Shown: positions 33,877-42,733, counted from the stretch's first letter. The stretch is 64,000 bases of DNA from Leptolyngbya sp. PCC 7375 (GCF_000316115.1 NZ_JH993797.1:7289961-7353960), one strand, 5' to 3'. Made by a program: numbers and translations. The notes: a model not told the origin generated them from the letters alone.

Positions 33877-35319
33877 ATGCCAACCTCCACGCGAGACCAA
33901 ACTCGCGACACCTTTGGCCAAGGTAAACCCCTCTGGTCTCGTGCGATCGCAAAACCTGCCGTCGAATTTGGCCCCGTACCCCTACCTGTTCTAGCGGGGC
34001 AAATCCCAGCAGACTTGCGAGGCAGCCTATATCGCAATGGAGCAGGCCGTCTACAGCGTGGCGGACAAACCACCCACCATTGGTTTGATGGCGATGGCGG
34101 CATCCTCGCCATTCACGTTACCGATGCAGGGGCAACCGGGCTGTATCGCTACGTTCAAACCCAGGGATTCCAGGCAGAAGCCGCCGCTGACGACTATTTA
34201 TATGCGGGCTATGGGCAAATGGCTCCCGGTCCGTTTTGGAAACGCTGGGGCACTCAGCCCAAAAATGCAGCCAACACCTCTGTATTAGCCCTACCCGATA
34301 AGCTCCTGGCCCTTTGGGAAGCTGGTCATCCCCACGCTTTAGATCTAGACACCCTAGACACCATCGGCTTAGATCACTTAGGAGCCCTGCAGCCAGGGCA
34401 ACCCTTTTCAGCTCACCCTAAACGGGATGCCAAAACCGGAGACATCTACAACTTTGGCGTTGTCCTTGGCCCTCGAAATTATATTCAGCTATACCGCAGC
34501 GATGCCTCTGGCCAGATCCGTCAGCAAAGCCAGATCCCGCTGCCCCGGACTGCATTGGTCCATGACTTTGTCATGGCAGGTCCCTATCTAATTTTTCTCA
34601 TCCCACCTGTAGTCTTATCAGTGTTACCCATTCTACTGGGCACCAAGGGCTTTAGCGATGCCATGGCGTGGAAACCCCAGCATGGCACCCAAGTTATTAT
34701 TATCGATCGCAATACCCTCACAGAAGTCTCACGGTTTGAAACCGATCCTTGGTATCAGTGGCACTTTGGTAACGGCTATCAAGCAGCCGATGGCACCATT
34801 GTGATCGACTATGCCCGCTATTCAAATTTTGAGACCAATCAGTGGCTCCAAGAATTTGTCACCGGATTTCCCAAAACCCAAGCCTCATCAAGACTCTTTC
34901 GATTACAGATTGATGCGATCGCAGGCAAAGTCCTATCCAACGAATCCCTATTTGACCTAGATAGCGAGTTTCCCATGACCTCCCCCGAGGATGTGGGCCA
35001 TCATCATAAATCTCTCTTTTTCTGTTACAAGTCCCATCCCCAAAACGAAGAATACTTCGACAGTATTGGCCGTTTAGCCCCTGATGATGGCCACACCAAC
35101 CTAATGACATTTACCAATGGCTGCTATCCCATCGAACCAATCTATGTTCCCAATTCTCAAGGCTCCGGCTGGATCCTCACCGTTGTCTTTGACGGCAATC
35201 AAGACCAAAGCACAGTCCAGATTCTACAAGCAAACAACCTGGAAGCAGGCCCAATTTGCATATTAGAACTCCCCGAAATTATCCCCTTCGGCTTCCACGG
35301 AACATGGAAATCTCGGTGA
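33877..35319 (+). CDS. Carotenoid (apocarotenoid) oxygenase
   Basis: 480-residue non-haem iron dioxygenase of the RPE65/CCD family that cleaves carotenoid or apocarotenoid double bonds. Four His ligands are visible in their expected contexts: H180 (SAHPKRD), H229 (LVHDFVM), H296 (WHFGNG) and H474 (FHGTWK), spaced as in cyanobacterial apocarotenoid oxygenases. A hydrophobic patch (YLIFLIPPVVLSVLPILLG) inserts into the membrane to reach the substrate. The ATG at 33877 fits known lengths; the longer frame from 33742 overlaps the previous gene and is unlikely. Exact cleavage position is not decidable. Confidence 0.93.
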   Translation: MPTSTRDQTRDTFGQGKPLWSRAIAKPAVEFGPVPLPVLAGQIPADLRGSLYRNGAGRLQRGGQTTHHWFDGDGGILAIHVTDAGATGLYRYVQTQGFQAEAAADDYLYAGYGQMAPGPFWKRWGTQPKNAANTSVLALPDKLLALWEAGHPHALDLDTLDTIGLDHLGALQPGQPFSAHPKRDAKTGDIYNFGVVLGPRNYIQLYRSDASGQIRQQSQIPLPRTALVHDFVMAGPYLIFLIPPVVLSVLPILLGTKGFSDAMAWKPQHGTQVIIIDRNTLTEVSRFETDPWYQWHFGNGYQAADGTIVIDYARYSNFETNQWLQEFVTGFPKTQASSRLFRLQIDAIAGKVLSNESLFDLDSEFPMTSPEDVGHHHKSLFFCYKSHPQNEEYFDSIGRLAPDDGHTNLMTFTNGCYPIEPIYVPNSQGSGWILTVVFDGNQDQSTVQILQANNLEAGPICILELPEIIPFGFHGTWKSR

Positions 35320-35686
35320 TTATGACCTGGTAAATCCTGGAGAATAGCACATGATGTCACGGGGCAGGCACAAGGCACAGCCCCTACAGGAGGCCAATGC
35401 AGAACCAATACAATCGACCCTGCCGTAACCTCTGATCTACGCATATTGGGACATCCCAATATGAGGTCAGAAAACTATAAAGCAAAGTGCAGCGATTGCA
35501 GAATTCATTAGAGCATCTGCCCAAATCTTCAAATAAAACCGCAAAACATCAAACAATAGTCATAAGTATGTGACCTATGTAAACAGATGTCTTACTCCGA
35601 AGACATCAACTAGAATTTATGCAATTTTTAAGTAAGCAAATAAAAGGGAATAAACCTCTGGATGGCGACCGCCGAGTTATTTGACG
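35320..35686. other. Intergenic region upstream of the CHAT-TIR gene
   Basis: Holds a weak REP-like sequence (GGGGCAGGCACAAGGCACAGCCCC, about 35358-35383) and a strong stem-loop (35431-35471). The 200 bp before the start is AT-rich and may hold the promoter. No gene is seen. Confidence 0.5.
35431..35471. terminator. Long stem-loop
   Basis: CATATTGGGA, CA, TCCCAATATG form a perfect 10-bp stem, and flanking TCTGATCT with AGGTCAGA extends the pairing after a three-base bulge with one mismatch. It lies 111 bp past the oxygenase stop. AAAACTATAAA follows rather than a U-run, so it may be a processing or regulatory structure instead of a terminator. Confidence 0.5.
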
Positions 35687-37891
35687 ATGCCCATGAATGT
35701 TAAGCTGCCAGTTCGTAAAATTTTAGTGCTTGCAGCCAATCCTCAAGATACGGCTAGGCTTAGTCTAGATGAAGAAGTGCGTAGTATTCAGCGCAGTATC
35801 CAGCTAGCTAAAGAGCGGGATCAGTTTCAGATCGTTTCAGCCTGGGCCGTCCGCACTGAGGATCTAATTCAGGCACTGATGTCCCACCAGCCTCACATTG
35901 TGCACTTTGTCGGGCATGGTGTTGGTGATCATGGCTTAGTGCTAGATGATAGTCGAGGACGCAGTCAGCTGGTACCAACACGGGCACTAGCACGCTTATT
36001 CCAGCAGGTCTCCAGTGTAGAGTGTGTCTTACTCAATGCCTGCTATTCCGATAGTCAGGCCCAGGCCATTAGCCAGTTTGTATCCTGCGTTATCGGCATG
36101 AATCAGCCCATTGGCGATGTGGCGGCCATTAGCTTTGCACGGGGGTTTTACACCGCCCTGGGCCACAGCAGCTCCTATGAAGCCGCCTATGAAATGGGAC
36201 GTACAGCCATTGATTTAGACGACATTGCTGAGGAAGTAGCTACCCCCGTCCTGCGGACTCGCGCTGGCAAAGTCATTGATGATCGGTTTGGCAGCACAGC
36301 TAGCCCTTCAGACAGTCGAACTGCCACACGACGTATCTTCATTAGCTATCGCGATGAAGCTCCGGATAAGGAGTTAGCCCAGGACTTTTACGATGCGTTT
36401 CAGGCAGCTGGCCATGAAGCCTTTATGGCAGCAGAGAGCATCAAGCTGGGGGAAAATTGGCGCAAACGCATTAGTACTGAGCTGCACCAGTGTGATTATT
36501 TTTTACTGCTGCTATCACCTTTGTCAGCTACCAGTGAGATGGTGACCGAAGAGGTAAAGCGGGCGCGGAGTCTGCGGGATCAGCGAGAAAACAATCGTCC
36601 GGTGATTTTGCCCATTCGGGTGCAGTTTCCCATGGATGATCCGTTGAATTATGAATTACGGGGGTATTTGCAGCAAATCCAGCAGCGGGAATGGCACTCA
36701 GCGGCAGATACGCCTGCATTGTTGCAGGAATTGCGATCACTAATGCAGGAGCAGAAGGCGCAGCGGGACATTGGCCCAGCTGATGATGAGACTGAGTCTT
36801 CAGTACCCATCCGACCGGTGGCCGATAGCATCGACCAACCGCCGCTACCAGTGGCTGAACCGGAGCTACAGCGAGAGCCAGGGGGCTCGGTGCCACTCAA
36901 GTCTGGCCTCTATGTAGATCGTCCGCCAATTGAAACGGATTGCTTTGCTGAAATTGAACAGCCAGGCTCGTTGATTCGGATTAAAGCACCGCGACAAATG
37001 GGTAAAACGTCTTTGATGGCACGGATTCTCAACCATGGGCGGGAACTGGGTTATGCAACGGTGCCGGTAAGTTTTCAGCGGGCAGACAGTCGGTTGTTTA
37101 ATGACTTGGATCTATTGCTGAAGTGGCTGTGCTCCCAGGTGGGCAGGCGGTTGAAAAAGCTTAAAGAACTAGAAGATTACTGGATGGGCTTTGGGAGTAA
37201 AGGCAAATGCAGTGCCTACTTTGAAGAGTGTTTGCTAGAGGATTTGGATACGCCTTTGATTCTGGCACTAGACGAAGTGGATATGGTGTTTCCCCATGCC
37301 ACTGTGGCGGACGATTTCTTTGGGTTGTTGCGTTCCTGGTATGAGTCAGCACGCTATGGGGACTTTGGTAGCGAGCTATGGGAAAAACTGCGGCTAGTGG
37401 TGGTGCATTCTACCGAGGCCTATGTGCCGTTGAATATTAATCAGTCGCCCTTTAATGTGGGCAAAAATGTGGAGCTGGAAGAGTTTTCGGCGGAGCAGGT
37501 GCAGGATTTGGCCCAGCGATATGGGTTGTCAGCCAGTGCGAGTCAGACTGAGGCGCTAATGCAATTGGTGGGGGGACATCCCTATTTGATTCGTAAAGCG
37601 CTATATCATCTGCGGCGAGATGATTTGAGCATCAATGCATTAACTGAAACAGCGGCAACAGAAGCGGGGATTTATAGTGATCATCTGCGGCGACATTTGT
37701 ATGTGTTGCAGGATTATCCGCAGCTGGCGGAGGCGTTTCGGCAGGTGGTGACGAAGCGTCGTCCGGTGGATATTAACGCGGAGTCTTCGTTTAAGTTGGA
37801 GAGTATGGGACTGGTGACGCTTTCAGGGAATCAGGCATCGCCATTGTGTGAGATCTATCGCGAGTATTTTCGGGAGCACTTGGAGGGGTAA
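35687..37891 (+). CDS. CHAT-TIR-AAA_35 fusion protein
   Basis: About 734-residue soluble three-domain protein. CHAT domain (about 10-190): HFVGHG (catalytic His near 76) and LLNACYS (catalytic Cys near 119), caspase/separase-like protease motifs. TIR domain (about 213-345): RRIFISYRDEAPD start, FLLLLSPLSATSEMVTEE with a Glu in the expected catalytic position. AAA_35-type ATPase (about 400-734): Walker A APRQMGKTS, Walker B LILALDEVDMVF, and a winged-helix-like end FKLESMGLVTLSGNQASPLC...EYFREHLEG. Start chosen at ATG 35687 (ATG 35693 and TTG 35681 are alternatives). A TIR effector, a protease and a sensor-like NTPase in one chain suggests a stress- or infection-triggered role; that is inference. 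Its last 110 bp is duplicated at 39473. Confidence 0.88.
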   Translation: MPMNVKLPVRKILVLAANPQDTARLSLDEEVRSIQRSIQLAKERDQFQIVSAWAVRTEDLIQALMSHQPHIVHFVGHGVGDHGLVLDDSRGRSQLVPTRALARLFQQVSSVECVLLNACYSDSQAQAISQFVSCVIGMNQPIGDVAAISFARGFYTALGHSSSYEAAYEMGRTAIDLDDIAEEVATPVLRTRAGKVIDDRFGSTASPSDSRTATRRIFISYRDEAPDKELAQDFYDAFQAAGHEAFMAAESIKLGENWRKRISTELHQCDYFLLLLSPLSATSEMVTEEVKRARSLRDQRENNRPVILPIRVQFPMDDPLNYELRGYLQQIQQREWHSAADTPALLQELRSLMQEQKAQRDIGPADDETESSVPIRPVADSIDQPPLPVAEPELQREPGGSVPLKSGLYVDRPPIETDCFAEIEQPGSLIRIKAPRQMGKTSLMARILNHGRELGYATVPVSFQRADSRLFNDLDLLLKWLCSQVGRRLKKLKELEDYWMGFGSKGKCSAYFEECLLEDLDTPLILALDEVDMVFPHATVADDFFGLLRSWYESARYGDFGSELWEKLRLVVVHSTEAYVPLNINQSPFNVGKNVELEEFSAEQVQDLAQRYGLSASASQTEALMQLVGGHPYLIRKALYHLRRDDLSINALTETAATEAGIYSDHLRRHLYVLQDYPQLAEAFRQVVTKRRPVDINAESSFKLESMGLVTLSGNQASPLCEIYREYFREHLEG

Positions 37892-37926
37892 GGGAACTGC
37901 AATTTAGCAAAACACTATGAATGTAA

Positions 37927-37965
37927 AAACCGTAAGGGCTTGTTAAAAATTAAGCTTATGGTTTT
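37927..37965. terminator. Hairpin after the CHAT-TIR gene
   Basis: AAACCGTAAG and CTTATGGTTT pair with one G/A mismatch, separated by a 17-base loop, 35 bp past the stop at 37891. It is only weakly terminator-like. Confidence 0.35.
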
Positions 37966-38082
37966 AGGTGATGACTCTAGCGGTTGGTGTGGAACTTAAA
38001 GATATTGCTTGGGATCCCTCCATGTTCCCCTTTCCGGAAATAGTTCAGTTATCTCATCTAGGCATACTGGGGTTTCCCATGG

Positions 38083-38105
38083 GTAGGGCCGGGACGACGC
38101 CCTAC
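38083..38105. repeat. REP-like hairpin GTAGGGC/GCCCTAC
   Basis: GTAGGGC, 9-base loop, GCCCTAC: a short member of the GC-rich hairpins that recur in this window, located in the 358-bp gap between the CHAT-TIR gene and the convergent 169-residue gene. Confidence 0.5.
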
Positions 38106-38249
38106 AACCCACCGGACTGAGCTATCCCTAATAGAATTAAGTTTGGGGTTACGTCGGGGACGATTATCGATGTTCTGGATCGATTTCTGCAAAAACTTCA
38201 GCACGTAGAATTCAAATCATGAGGTTGTTTATCAACAACTCCTAAGAAC

Positions 38250-38759
38250 TTATGCGGATGTTTGGGGCATTGTCTGCTTGGCTAACCGCCAAGGAGGAAC
38301 ACCAGGAGACCCTTGTGGAATTTCGATCTCTCGTCGAGGTTCACTGCGCCATTTCTGTTCTTTAATGTAAGTCAGCATTTCATGCTGACGATCAACTTGC
38401 TCTACTGGGAATTCACCAGTGGCATAGTTTACGAGTTCGGGATACTGCTCAGCAACGCCTTTAGGTGCATCAGCCATCAGCCATGCAGCTAACTCGTTGG
38501 CTAAGTCATAGTTAGCGTTAAAAACGAGACTGTAAAGGGCACCATCACAAGCTTTTATCCAACCATAGTGCTCCCAGTAGGGTACCTTTGCCTTTAGCAT
38601 CTCTAAGGCCAGATCATCGCATAGAGGAACATCTGGAATCTCTGGGATGTCGCTTTCAGGCGTATTAGGGTCAAAGTAGGTGTCAGCATCAAATGCCGGA
38701 CTGGCATGGTATGCCTGATAAGCTTGGTCGAATAATTGCTTATGCTCTGTGGGTGACAT
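38250..38759 (-). CDS. Hypothetical protein, cassette gene 3
   Basis: 169-residue acidic soluble protein not recognised. The first third is strongly acidic and Pro-rich (FDADTYFDPNTPESDIPEIPDVPL), followed by a helical part (LALEMLKAKVPYWEHYGWIKAC, LANELAAWLMADAP) and a basic tail. It follows the 116-residue gene on the same strand with 2 bp between stop and start, so it is in an operon with it and with the HTH gene. Confidence 0.65.
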   Translation of the reverse strand: MSPTEHKQLFDQAYQAYHASPAFDADTYFDPNTPESDIPEIPDVPLCDDLALEMLKAKVPYWEHYGWIKACDGALYSLVFNANYDLANELAAWLMADAPKGVAEQYPELVNYATGEFPVEQVDRQHEMLTYIKEQKWRSEPRREIEIPQGSPGVPPWRLAKQTMPQTSA

Positions 38760-38761
38760 TC

Positions 38762-39109
38762 TCAGCGTCTCCAGACAAACTTTGCGATGTTGATGGATTC
38801 TTTAGACGAGGCGGTTCGACCTTTTTCAACTTCGTGGGCCAAGATACCTTGCTGGGAATAGACATAGTTTTCTAGTGCTTCTCGAATGACGGCAAGGGGA
38901 GCATCGCGCCAAATCCAACGGGGATTATAGCCAGTGGCGTCTTTAATAATTCTGTAGCAGATTCGGCCATCTACACCTCTTGCTGCCATGAATTTAAAGA
39001 AAAGGCTACCTTCAGTACGGCAGTTTTCTTTGATTTGCTCTTCGCTAGCTTGTTCTAGCCACTCGTCAAAAAGTTGCAAAATAATTGCTTGGTCAAGCAT
39101 CAGCGTCAT
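38762..39109 (-). CDS. Hypothetical protein, cassette gene 2
   Basis: About 115-residue soluble protein not recognised, mostly helical (LFDEWLEQASEEQIKENCRTEG, LAVIREALENYVYSQQGILAHEVEKGR). The start is uncertain: ATG at 39109 with GAGG 3 bp before, ATG at 39100, or GTG at 39118; all overlap the end of the HTH gene. The overlap and tight spacing to the next gene point to a co-translated three-gene unit. Confidence 0.65.
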   Translation of the reverse strand: MTLMLDQAIILQLFDEWLEQASEEQIKENCRTEGSLFFKFMAARGVDGRICYRIIKDATGYNPRWIWRDAPLAVIREALENYVYSQQGILAHEVEKGRTASSKESINIAKFVWRR

Positions 39110-39332
39110 TATCCTCACTGACTGGCTTGAATTCGATCAGGTCATCGGGCTGGCAGTCCAGGGCTTTACACAGGCGTGAAATAGCCACGAACATGTCAAT
39201 GCCGCTACGGTTATTTTCCCAATTACGAATTGTTGACTCTGTAACCGACACAGTGTCGGCCAATTGGCGCTGTGTCAGCCCTGCTGCTTTACGCAGTTCA
39301 GCTATTTTGCTCACGGGTATACCATCATCCAT
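39093..39332 (-). CDS. XRE-family HTH transcriptional regulator
   Basis: 79-residue DNA-binding protein. The Cro/C1-type helix-turn-helix is clear: KIAELRKAAGLTQRQLADTV followed by SVTESTIRNWENNRS, with the tail SRLCKALDCQPDDLIEF typical of XRE regulators. The ATG at 39332 gives the usual length; the longer frame from 39431 adds residues with no similarity. It leads a three-gene operon and probably autoregulates it from the 140-bp region before the gene. Such small regulators are common in toxin-antitoxin and phage-derived cassettes. Confidence 0.88.
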   Translation of the reverse strand: MDDGIPVSKIAELRKAAGLTQRQLADTVSVTESTIRNWENNRSGIDMFVAISRLCKALDCQPDDLIEFKPVSEDNDADA

Positions 39333-39472
39333 GAAATGGTTTATAGCAAGATGATAGCGTAAAAATCTTTGCGTCAATAAATTTACGCTCAATAATGAGC
39401 ATATGTCGCGAGTCGTTATGGATTGAAACACTCCATGACGACAGGCCCGAGTATATTTCTAACCTATGCTAA

Positions 39473-39586
39473 TCGGAGTTTCCGTTTAAGTTGGAGAGCA
39501 TGGGACTGGTACCCCTATCAGGGAATCAGGCATCGCCATTATGCGAGATTTATCGAGAGTATTTTCGGGATCATTTGGAGGGGTAA
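39473..39586 (+). pseudogene. AAA_35 gene tail fragment (scar 1)
   Basis: In-frame sequence SEFPFKLESMGLVPLSGNQ, then ASPLCEIYREYFRDHLEG and stop, nearly identical to the last 36 residues of the CHAT-TIR-AAA_35 protein (SSFKLESMGLVTLSG...EYFREHLEG). The DNA is also close (single-base changes only), so the duplication is recent or conserved. A stop lies just before it and no upstream body exists, so it is a remnant of a deleted paralogue. Confidence 0.85.
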
Positions 39587-39589
39587 ACC

Positions 39590-39655
39590 ATGGCTACAGC
39601 GTATCAGTACACGGTAAATAGTGCTCTGGTTGATGATGGGGGTGAGTTACCATAA
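39590..39655 (+). pseudogene. AAA_35 gene head fragment (scar 1)
   Basis: ATG frame MATAYQYTVNSALVDDGGELP then stop, 21 residues. MATAYQYTV matches the N-termini at 40135 (SNYQYVLGGAL) and 42734 (SAYQYTVGGAL). It starts 3 bp after the preceding tail's TAA, the same spacing as at 40131/40135. It appears to be a decapitated AAA_35 gene that lost everything after its first 12 or so codons. Confidence 0.7.
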
Positions 39656-39677
39656 ATCAGATAGATGGAGGCTGAGT

Positions 39678-40001
39678 ATGACCAGCGTACTTGAAGCATT
39701 AAAATCTGCCCAGTTTGTCGTAAACGCAGATGGGAAAAGAGTAGCCGTTCAGCTATCGCCGACTCTATGGCAAGCTCTATTAACGTGGTTAGAAACAGCA
39801 AATAGTATTCCATCTCTTGAAGAGTTATTGGAAACTACTGCTTCTGAATCACCACAGGAAAGTACATCTGTTTTTAGCAGTATGGGAACACCTCAAGCAG
39901 ATCGTGTATTAGTCAGTGCCGCAACCCAACTAGCTAAACCAGCCTTCACTAAGGTGTGGAATAATCCAGAGGATGATATCTACGAAGAGATTAATTCTTA
40001 A
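39678..40001 (+). CDS. Antitoxin-like protein without visible toxin
   Basis: 107-residue protein. FVVNADGKRVAVQLSPTLWQALLTWLE has the strand-and-helix pattern seen in small antitoxins, and the ending FTKVWNNPEDDIYEEI has the W-N-P-E-D-x-x-Y signature common to antitoxin C-termini. The ATG has GGAGG 7 bp upstream. In intact pairs the toxin frame starts right after or overlaps the stop; here only 133 bp remain before the next AAA_35 gene and no toxin frame is visible. It is therefore an orphan or a separate regulator of unknown partner. Confidence 0.5.
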   Translation: MTSVLEALKSAQFVVNADGKRVAVQLSPTLWQALLTWLETANSIPSLEELLETTASESPQESTSVFSSMGTPQADRVLVSAATQLAKPAFTKVWNNPEDDIYEEINS

Positions 40002-40080
40002 GAGATTGGGATGCTTATCTGCATTAGCTTAACAGGCTTTGATAGAACTTCTTTTAAAGATTTTAGGTTAAATGCAGAAA

Positions 40081-40131
40081 CTGCTATGTGAGACGTGTAG
40101 CAAGTATTTTAGGGAACATCTAGAAGGATAA
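40081..40131 (+). pseudogene. AAA_35 gene tail fragment (scar 2)
   Basis: In frame: L-L-C-E-T-C-S-K-Y-F-R-E-H-L-E-G-stop, matching PLCEIYREYFREHLEG of the CHAT-TIR-AAA_35 protein. Only about 17 codons remain. It ends 3 bp before the ATG of the AAA_35-CHASE2 gene, and its last codons (GAAGGA) serve as that gene's ribosome-binding site. Confidence 0.75.
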
Positions 40132-40134
40132 ATC

Positions 40135-42693
40135 ATGGGCACATCATCTAACTATCAATATGTTCTGGGTGGTGCCCTGCGAGCAGATGCTCCCACTTAT
40201 GTCACTCGTCAAGTGGATGAAGAACTCTATCAAGCACTCAGAGCTGGGGAGTATTGCTATGTGTTTAACTCTCGGCAAATGGGCAAGTCCAGTCTACGGG
40301 TGCGCGTAATGCAGCGCCTAAAAGCCGATGACATTGTCTGTGGGGTAGTAGAAGTAGCCAGTATTGTTGAGGATGACACAACGTCAGAACAGTGGTATTT
40401 GGGCGTTATTCGTCGATTATGCCGTAGCTTAGGTTTGAAAGTTAAGATTCTACAGTGGTGGCAAGAGCGAGATGGACTTTCCCCCATTCAAAGATTTAGT
40501 GAATTTGTCGAAGATGTTTTATTAACATCTATAAAACAGCCAATCGTTATCTTTATCGATGAAATTGACAGCCTTTTCAAGTTTGATTTTAACGATGACT
40601 TCTTTGTCTTAATTCGTTCTATTTACCAGAATCGTTCAGACAACGATAGTTACCATCGTCTTAGTTTTGCCTTAATTGGCGTAGCAACACCAACTGATTT
40701 AGTTCGAGACAAGCAGCGAACATCCTTCAATATTGGTGGCAAAAACATCGATTTAAAGGGGTTTCAGCTTGATGAAGTAACTCCTTTAGAAGTAGGACTC
40801 ATTGAAAAAGCAGATAGCCCTAAAGCTGTTTTAGCTGAGATTTTGAGTTGGACGGCTGGTCAACCTTTTTTGACTCAACGACTCTGCCAGCAGATTTTAG
40901 AGTCTAATAGTTTTATCTCCAGTGGCGATGAAGCAACTATAGTTGCCCAGATTGTTCAAGCAGGTGTTATTGACGACTGGGAAACTCAAGACATATCCGT
41001 ACATTTGAAAACCATTCGAGATAGAATTTTAGCCAATGAAGAACGTGTAGGTCGTTTGCTAGGGCTATATCAACAAGTTTTAGATGGCAATATTGATGTA
41101 GGTGGAACATCTGAACAAGTAGAATTACGCCTTGCTGGATTAGTTGCAGAAAAGCAGGGACAATTACAAGTCACTAATCGTATTTATGCGAATGTTTTCA
41201 ACAGATATTGGATTGAAAAACAACTAGAAAAGTTACGTCCTTATGCTGAGATGATCAGTGCTTGGTCAGTTTCGAGGTATACGGATAAGTCTCGATTGCT
41301 TAGGGGACAAGCTCTTATAGATGCCCAAGCATGGTCAACCGGCAAAAGTTTAAGTAACGAAGACTACAAATTTTTAACTGACAGCCAACAAGCCGAGAAA
41401 CAAGCAATCGAAGCCCAAAAAAGACTCGCTGAAAAACAACTAAACACGTTAAAACAGGCAAAAGCCCAGCTAATGGAAAGCGCTCAAAAGCTAAGAGTTA
41501 GTTCATCAACCAATACACCATCTAAGAAACAAAGGCTTCTTCAATTTTTAACCCCTTTTTTATCAGGATTATGCGTTAGCGGTTTTATATTGACGCTTTC
41601 TTATCTAGGGAACATCAAGCCACTTGACAATCTGTTAAGAGATTCACTGATTCAATTACGTGGACCAAGAGCATGGAGTGATAAACTCATTGTAATTGGC
41701 ATTGACGATCGTACGTTAGAGCAGTTAGGACACCTTCAACCACAGAGGTCTGACTATGCTAAACTGTTGCAATTTTTGTTGGAAAGCGGTAACCGGGTGG
41801 TTGCTTTTAATATTTTGATGCTACATGAGACTGCAGATGATCTTGCCTTAGCGGAGGTGATGGCTCAGCATATGGGTGTTGTTTTGGCTGAGACAGTTGA
41901 TAAAGAGGGGAAAATACTGCAAGCGCATGATGTACTATACAAGAGTGCGATCTCAAGCGGCCATATGGATGACTATAGTGATGGCTTTGATGGTGTAACG
42001 CGACGCCACAAAATTCACATTAACAACAGTCGTTCTTTAGCAGGAGCAACAGCTGAAGCCTACAGCCTGACAACAGATATTCTAGATGTTCCCTTGTTTA
42101 ATAATGGGGTGATGCTGCTTAATTGGCCAGCCCCTGTTGCAGATCTTCCCTTTAGAAGTTTTATCGATGTTTTAGAGAGAAAGATCCCTAGAAATGACTT
42201 CAATAATAAGATAGTCATCATCGGTGATATGGCCACTGGTCGAGATCGGTGGGTTCGCACACCGTTTGATAAAGATAGTCCTGTTGAAGGCACTTTTGTT
42301 TACGCTGCTGCTTTACATAATCTCCTAAAAGATGACTGGCTAAGAACTATCAACCCACATTTAGTCAGCGTTGTCCTTCTCATTGTGGGTCCGATCATTA
42401 GCTGGGGGCTTCAAAGTCGTTCGTTTTCAAGACATATAGGGTTATTAAGACTATGGATTATCGGAACTGGAAGCTGGTTTATTATTTGCTGGGTAGCAAT
42501 TTATCAAAATTATGCGTTACCCATAGTTGCACCAATTGCTACCTTTGGATTAATTGTAGTTAGTCAAGCAATAGTAAAAGGTTTAGACCAAAGAGTTAAT
42601 CAAGGAGTTAATGAACAACTCTCATTATTACTTGAACAGTATATTGATACCGAAGAGATGAGTTTCAAGGAGAATAGTCCCCCCCTTAGTTAA
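40135..42693 (+). CDS. AAA_35-CHASE2 membrane sensor protein
   Basis: 852 residues. AAA_35-type NTPase at 1-370: Walker A SRQMGKSS (about 46-53), Walker B IVIFIDEIDSLF (about 138-149), then a helical region ending in a coiled coil (about 420-460). A membrane segment (about 475-495) leads to a CHASE2 domain outside (about 500-735; LRDSLIQLRGPRAWSDKLIVIGIDDRTL, KIVIIGDMATGRDRWVRTPFD), then three further segments (about 740-840). CHASE2 is a known extracytoplasmic ligand sensor usually attached to kinases or cyclases; here the cytoplasmic output is an NTPase, so signalling to NTP hydrolysis or oligomerisation is likely (inference). Ribosome-binding site GAAGGA lies inside the preceding gene-tail scar. 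Confidence 0.9.
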   Translation: MGTSSNYQYVLGGALRADAPTYVTRQVDEELYQALRAGEYCYVFNSRQMGKSSLRVRVMQRLKADDIVCGVVEVASIVEDDTTSEQWYLGVIRRLCRSLGLKVKILQWWQERDGLSPIQRFSEFVEDVLLTSIKQPIVIFIDEIDSLFKFDFNDDFFVLIRSIYQNRSDNDSYHRLSFALIGVATPTDLVRDKQRTSFNIGGKNIDLKGFQLDEVTPLEVGLIEKADSPKAVLAEILSWTAGQPFLTQRLCQQILESNSFISSGDEATIVAQIVQAGVIDDWETQDISVHLKTIRDRILANEERVGRLLGLYQQVLDGNIDVGGTSEQVELRLAGLVAEKQGQLQVTNRIYANVFNRYWIEKQLEKLRPYAEMISAWSVSRYTDKSRLLRGQALIDAQAWSTGKSLSNEDYKFLTDSQQAEKQAIEAQKRLAEKQLNTLKQAKAQLMESAQKLRVSSSTNTPSKKQRLLQFLTPFLSGLCVSGFILTLSYLGNIKPLDNLLRDSLIQLRGPRAWSDKLIVIGIDDRTLEQLGHLQPQRSDYAKLLQFLLESGNRVVAFNILMLHETADDLALAEVMAQHMGVVLAETVDKEGKILQAHDVLYKSAISSGHMDDYSDGFDGVTRRHKIHINNSRSLAGATAEAYSLTTDILDVPLFNNGVMLLNWPAPVADLPFRSFIDVLERKIPRNDFNNKIVIIGDMATGRDRWVRTPFDKDSPVEGTFVYAAALHNLLKDDWLRTINPHLVSVVLLIVGPIISWGLQSRSFSRHIGLLRLWIIGTGSWFIICWVAIYQNYALPIVAPIATFGLIVVSQAIVKGLDQRVNQGVNEQLSLLLEQYIDTEEMSFKENSPPLS

Positions 42694-42733
42694 CTCAGGT
42701 TCTCAGAATATACTGCTAAACAATTAGAAGGAA

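Noticed and set aside
35687..37891. Known Thoeris or CBASS defence gene
   Set aside because: No ThsA/ThsB pair, cyclase or cap-type partner is nearby; TIR and CHAT alone do not define these systems.
39621..39677. Upstream extension of the antitoxin-like frame
   Set aside because: It starts at a GTG inside the head scar; GGAGG is placed for the ATG at 39678.
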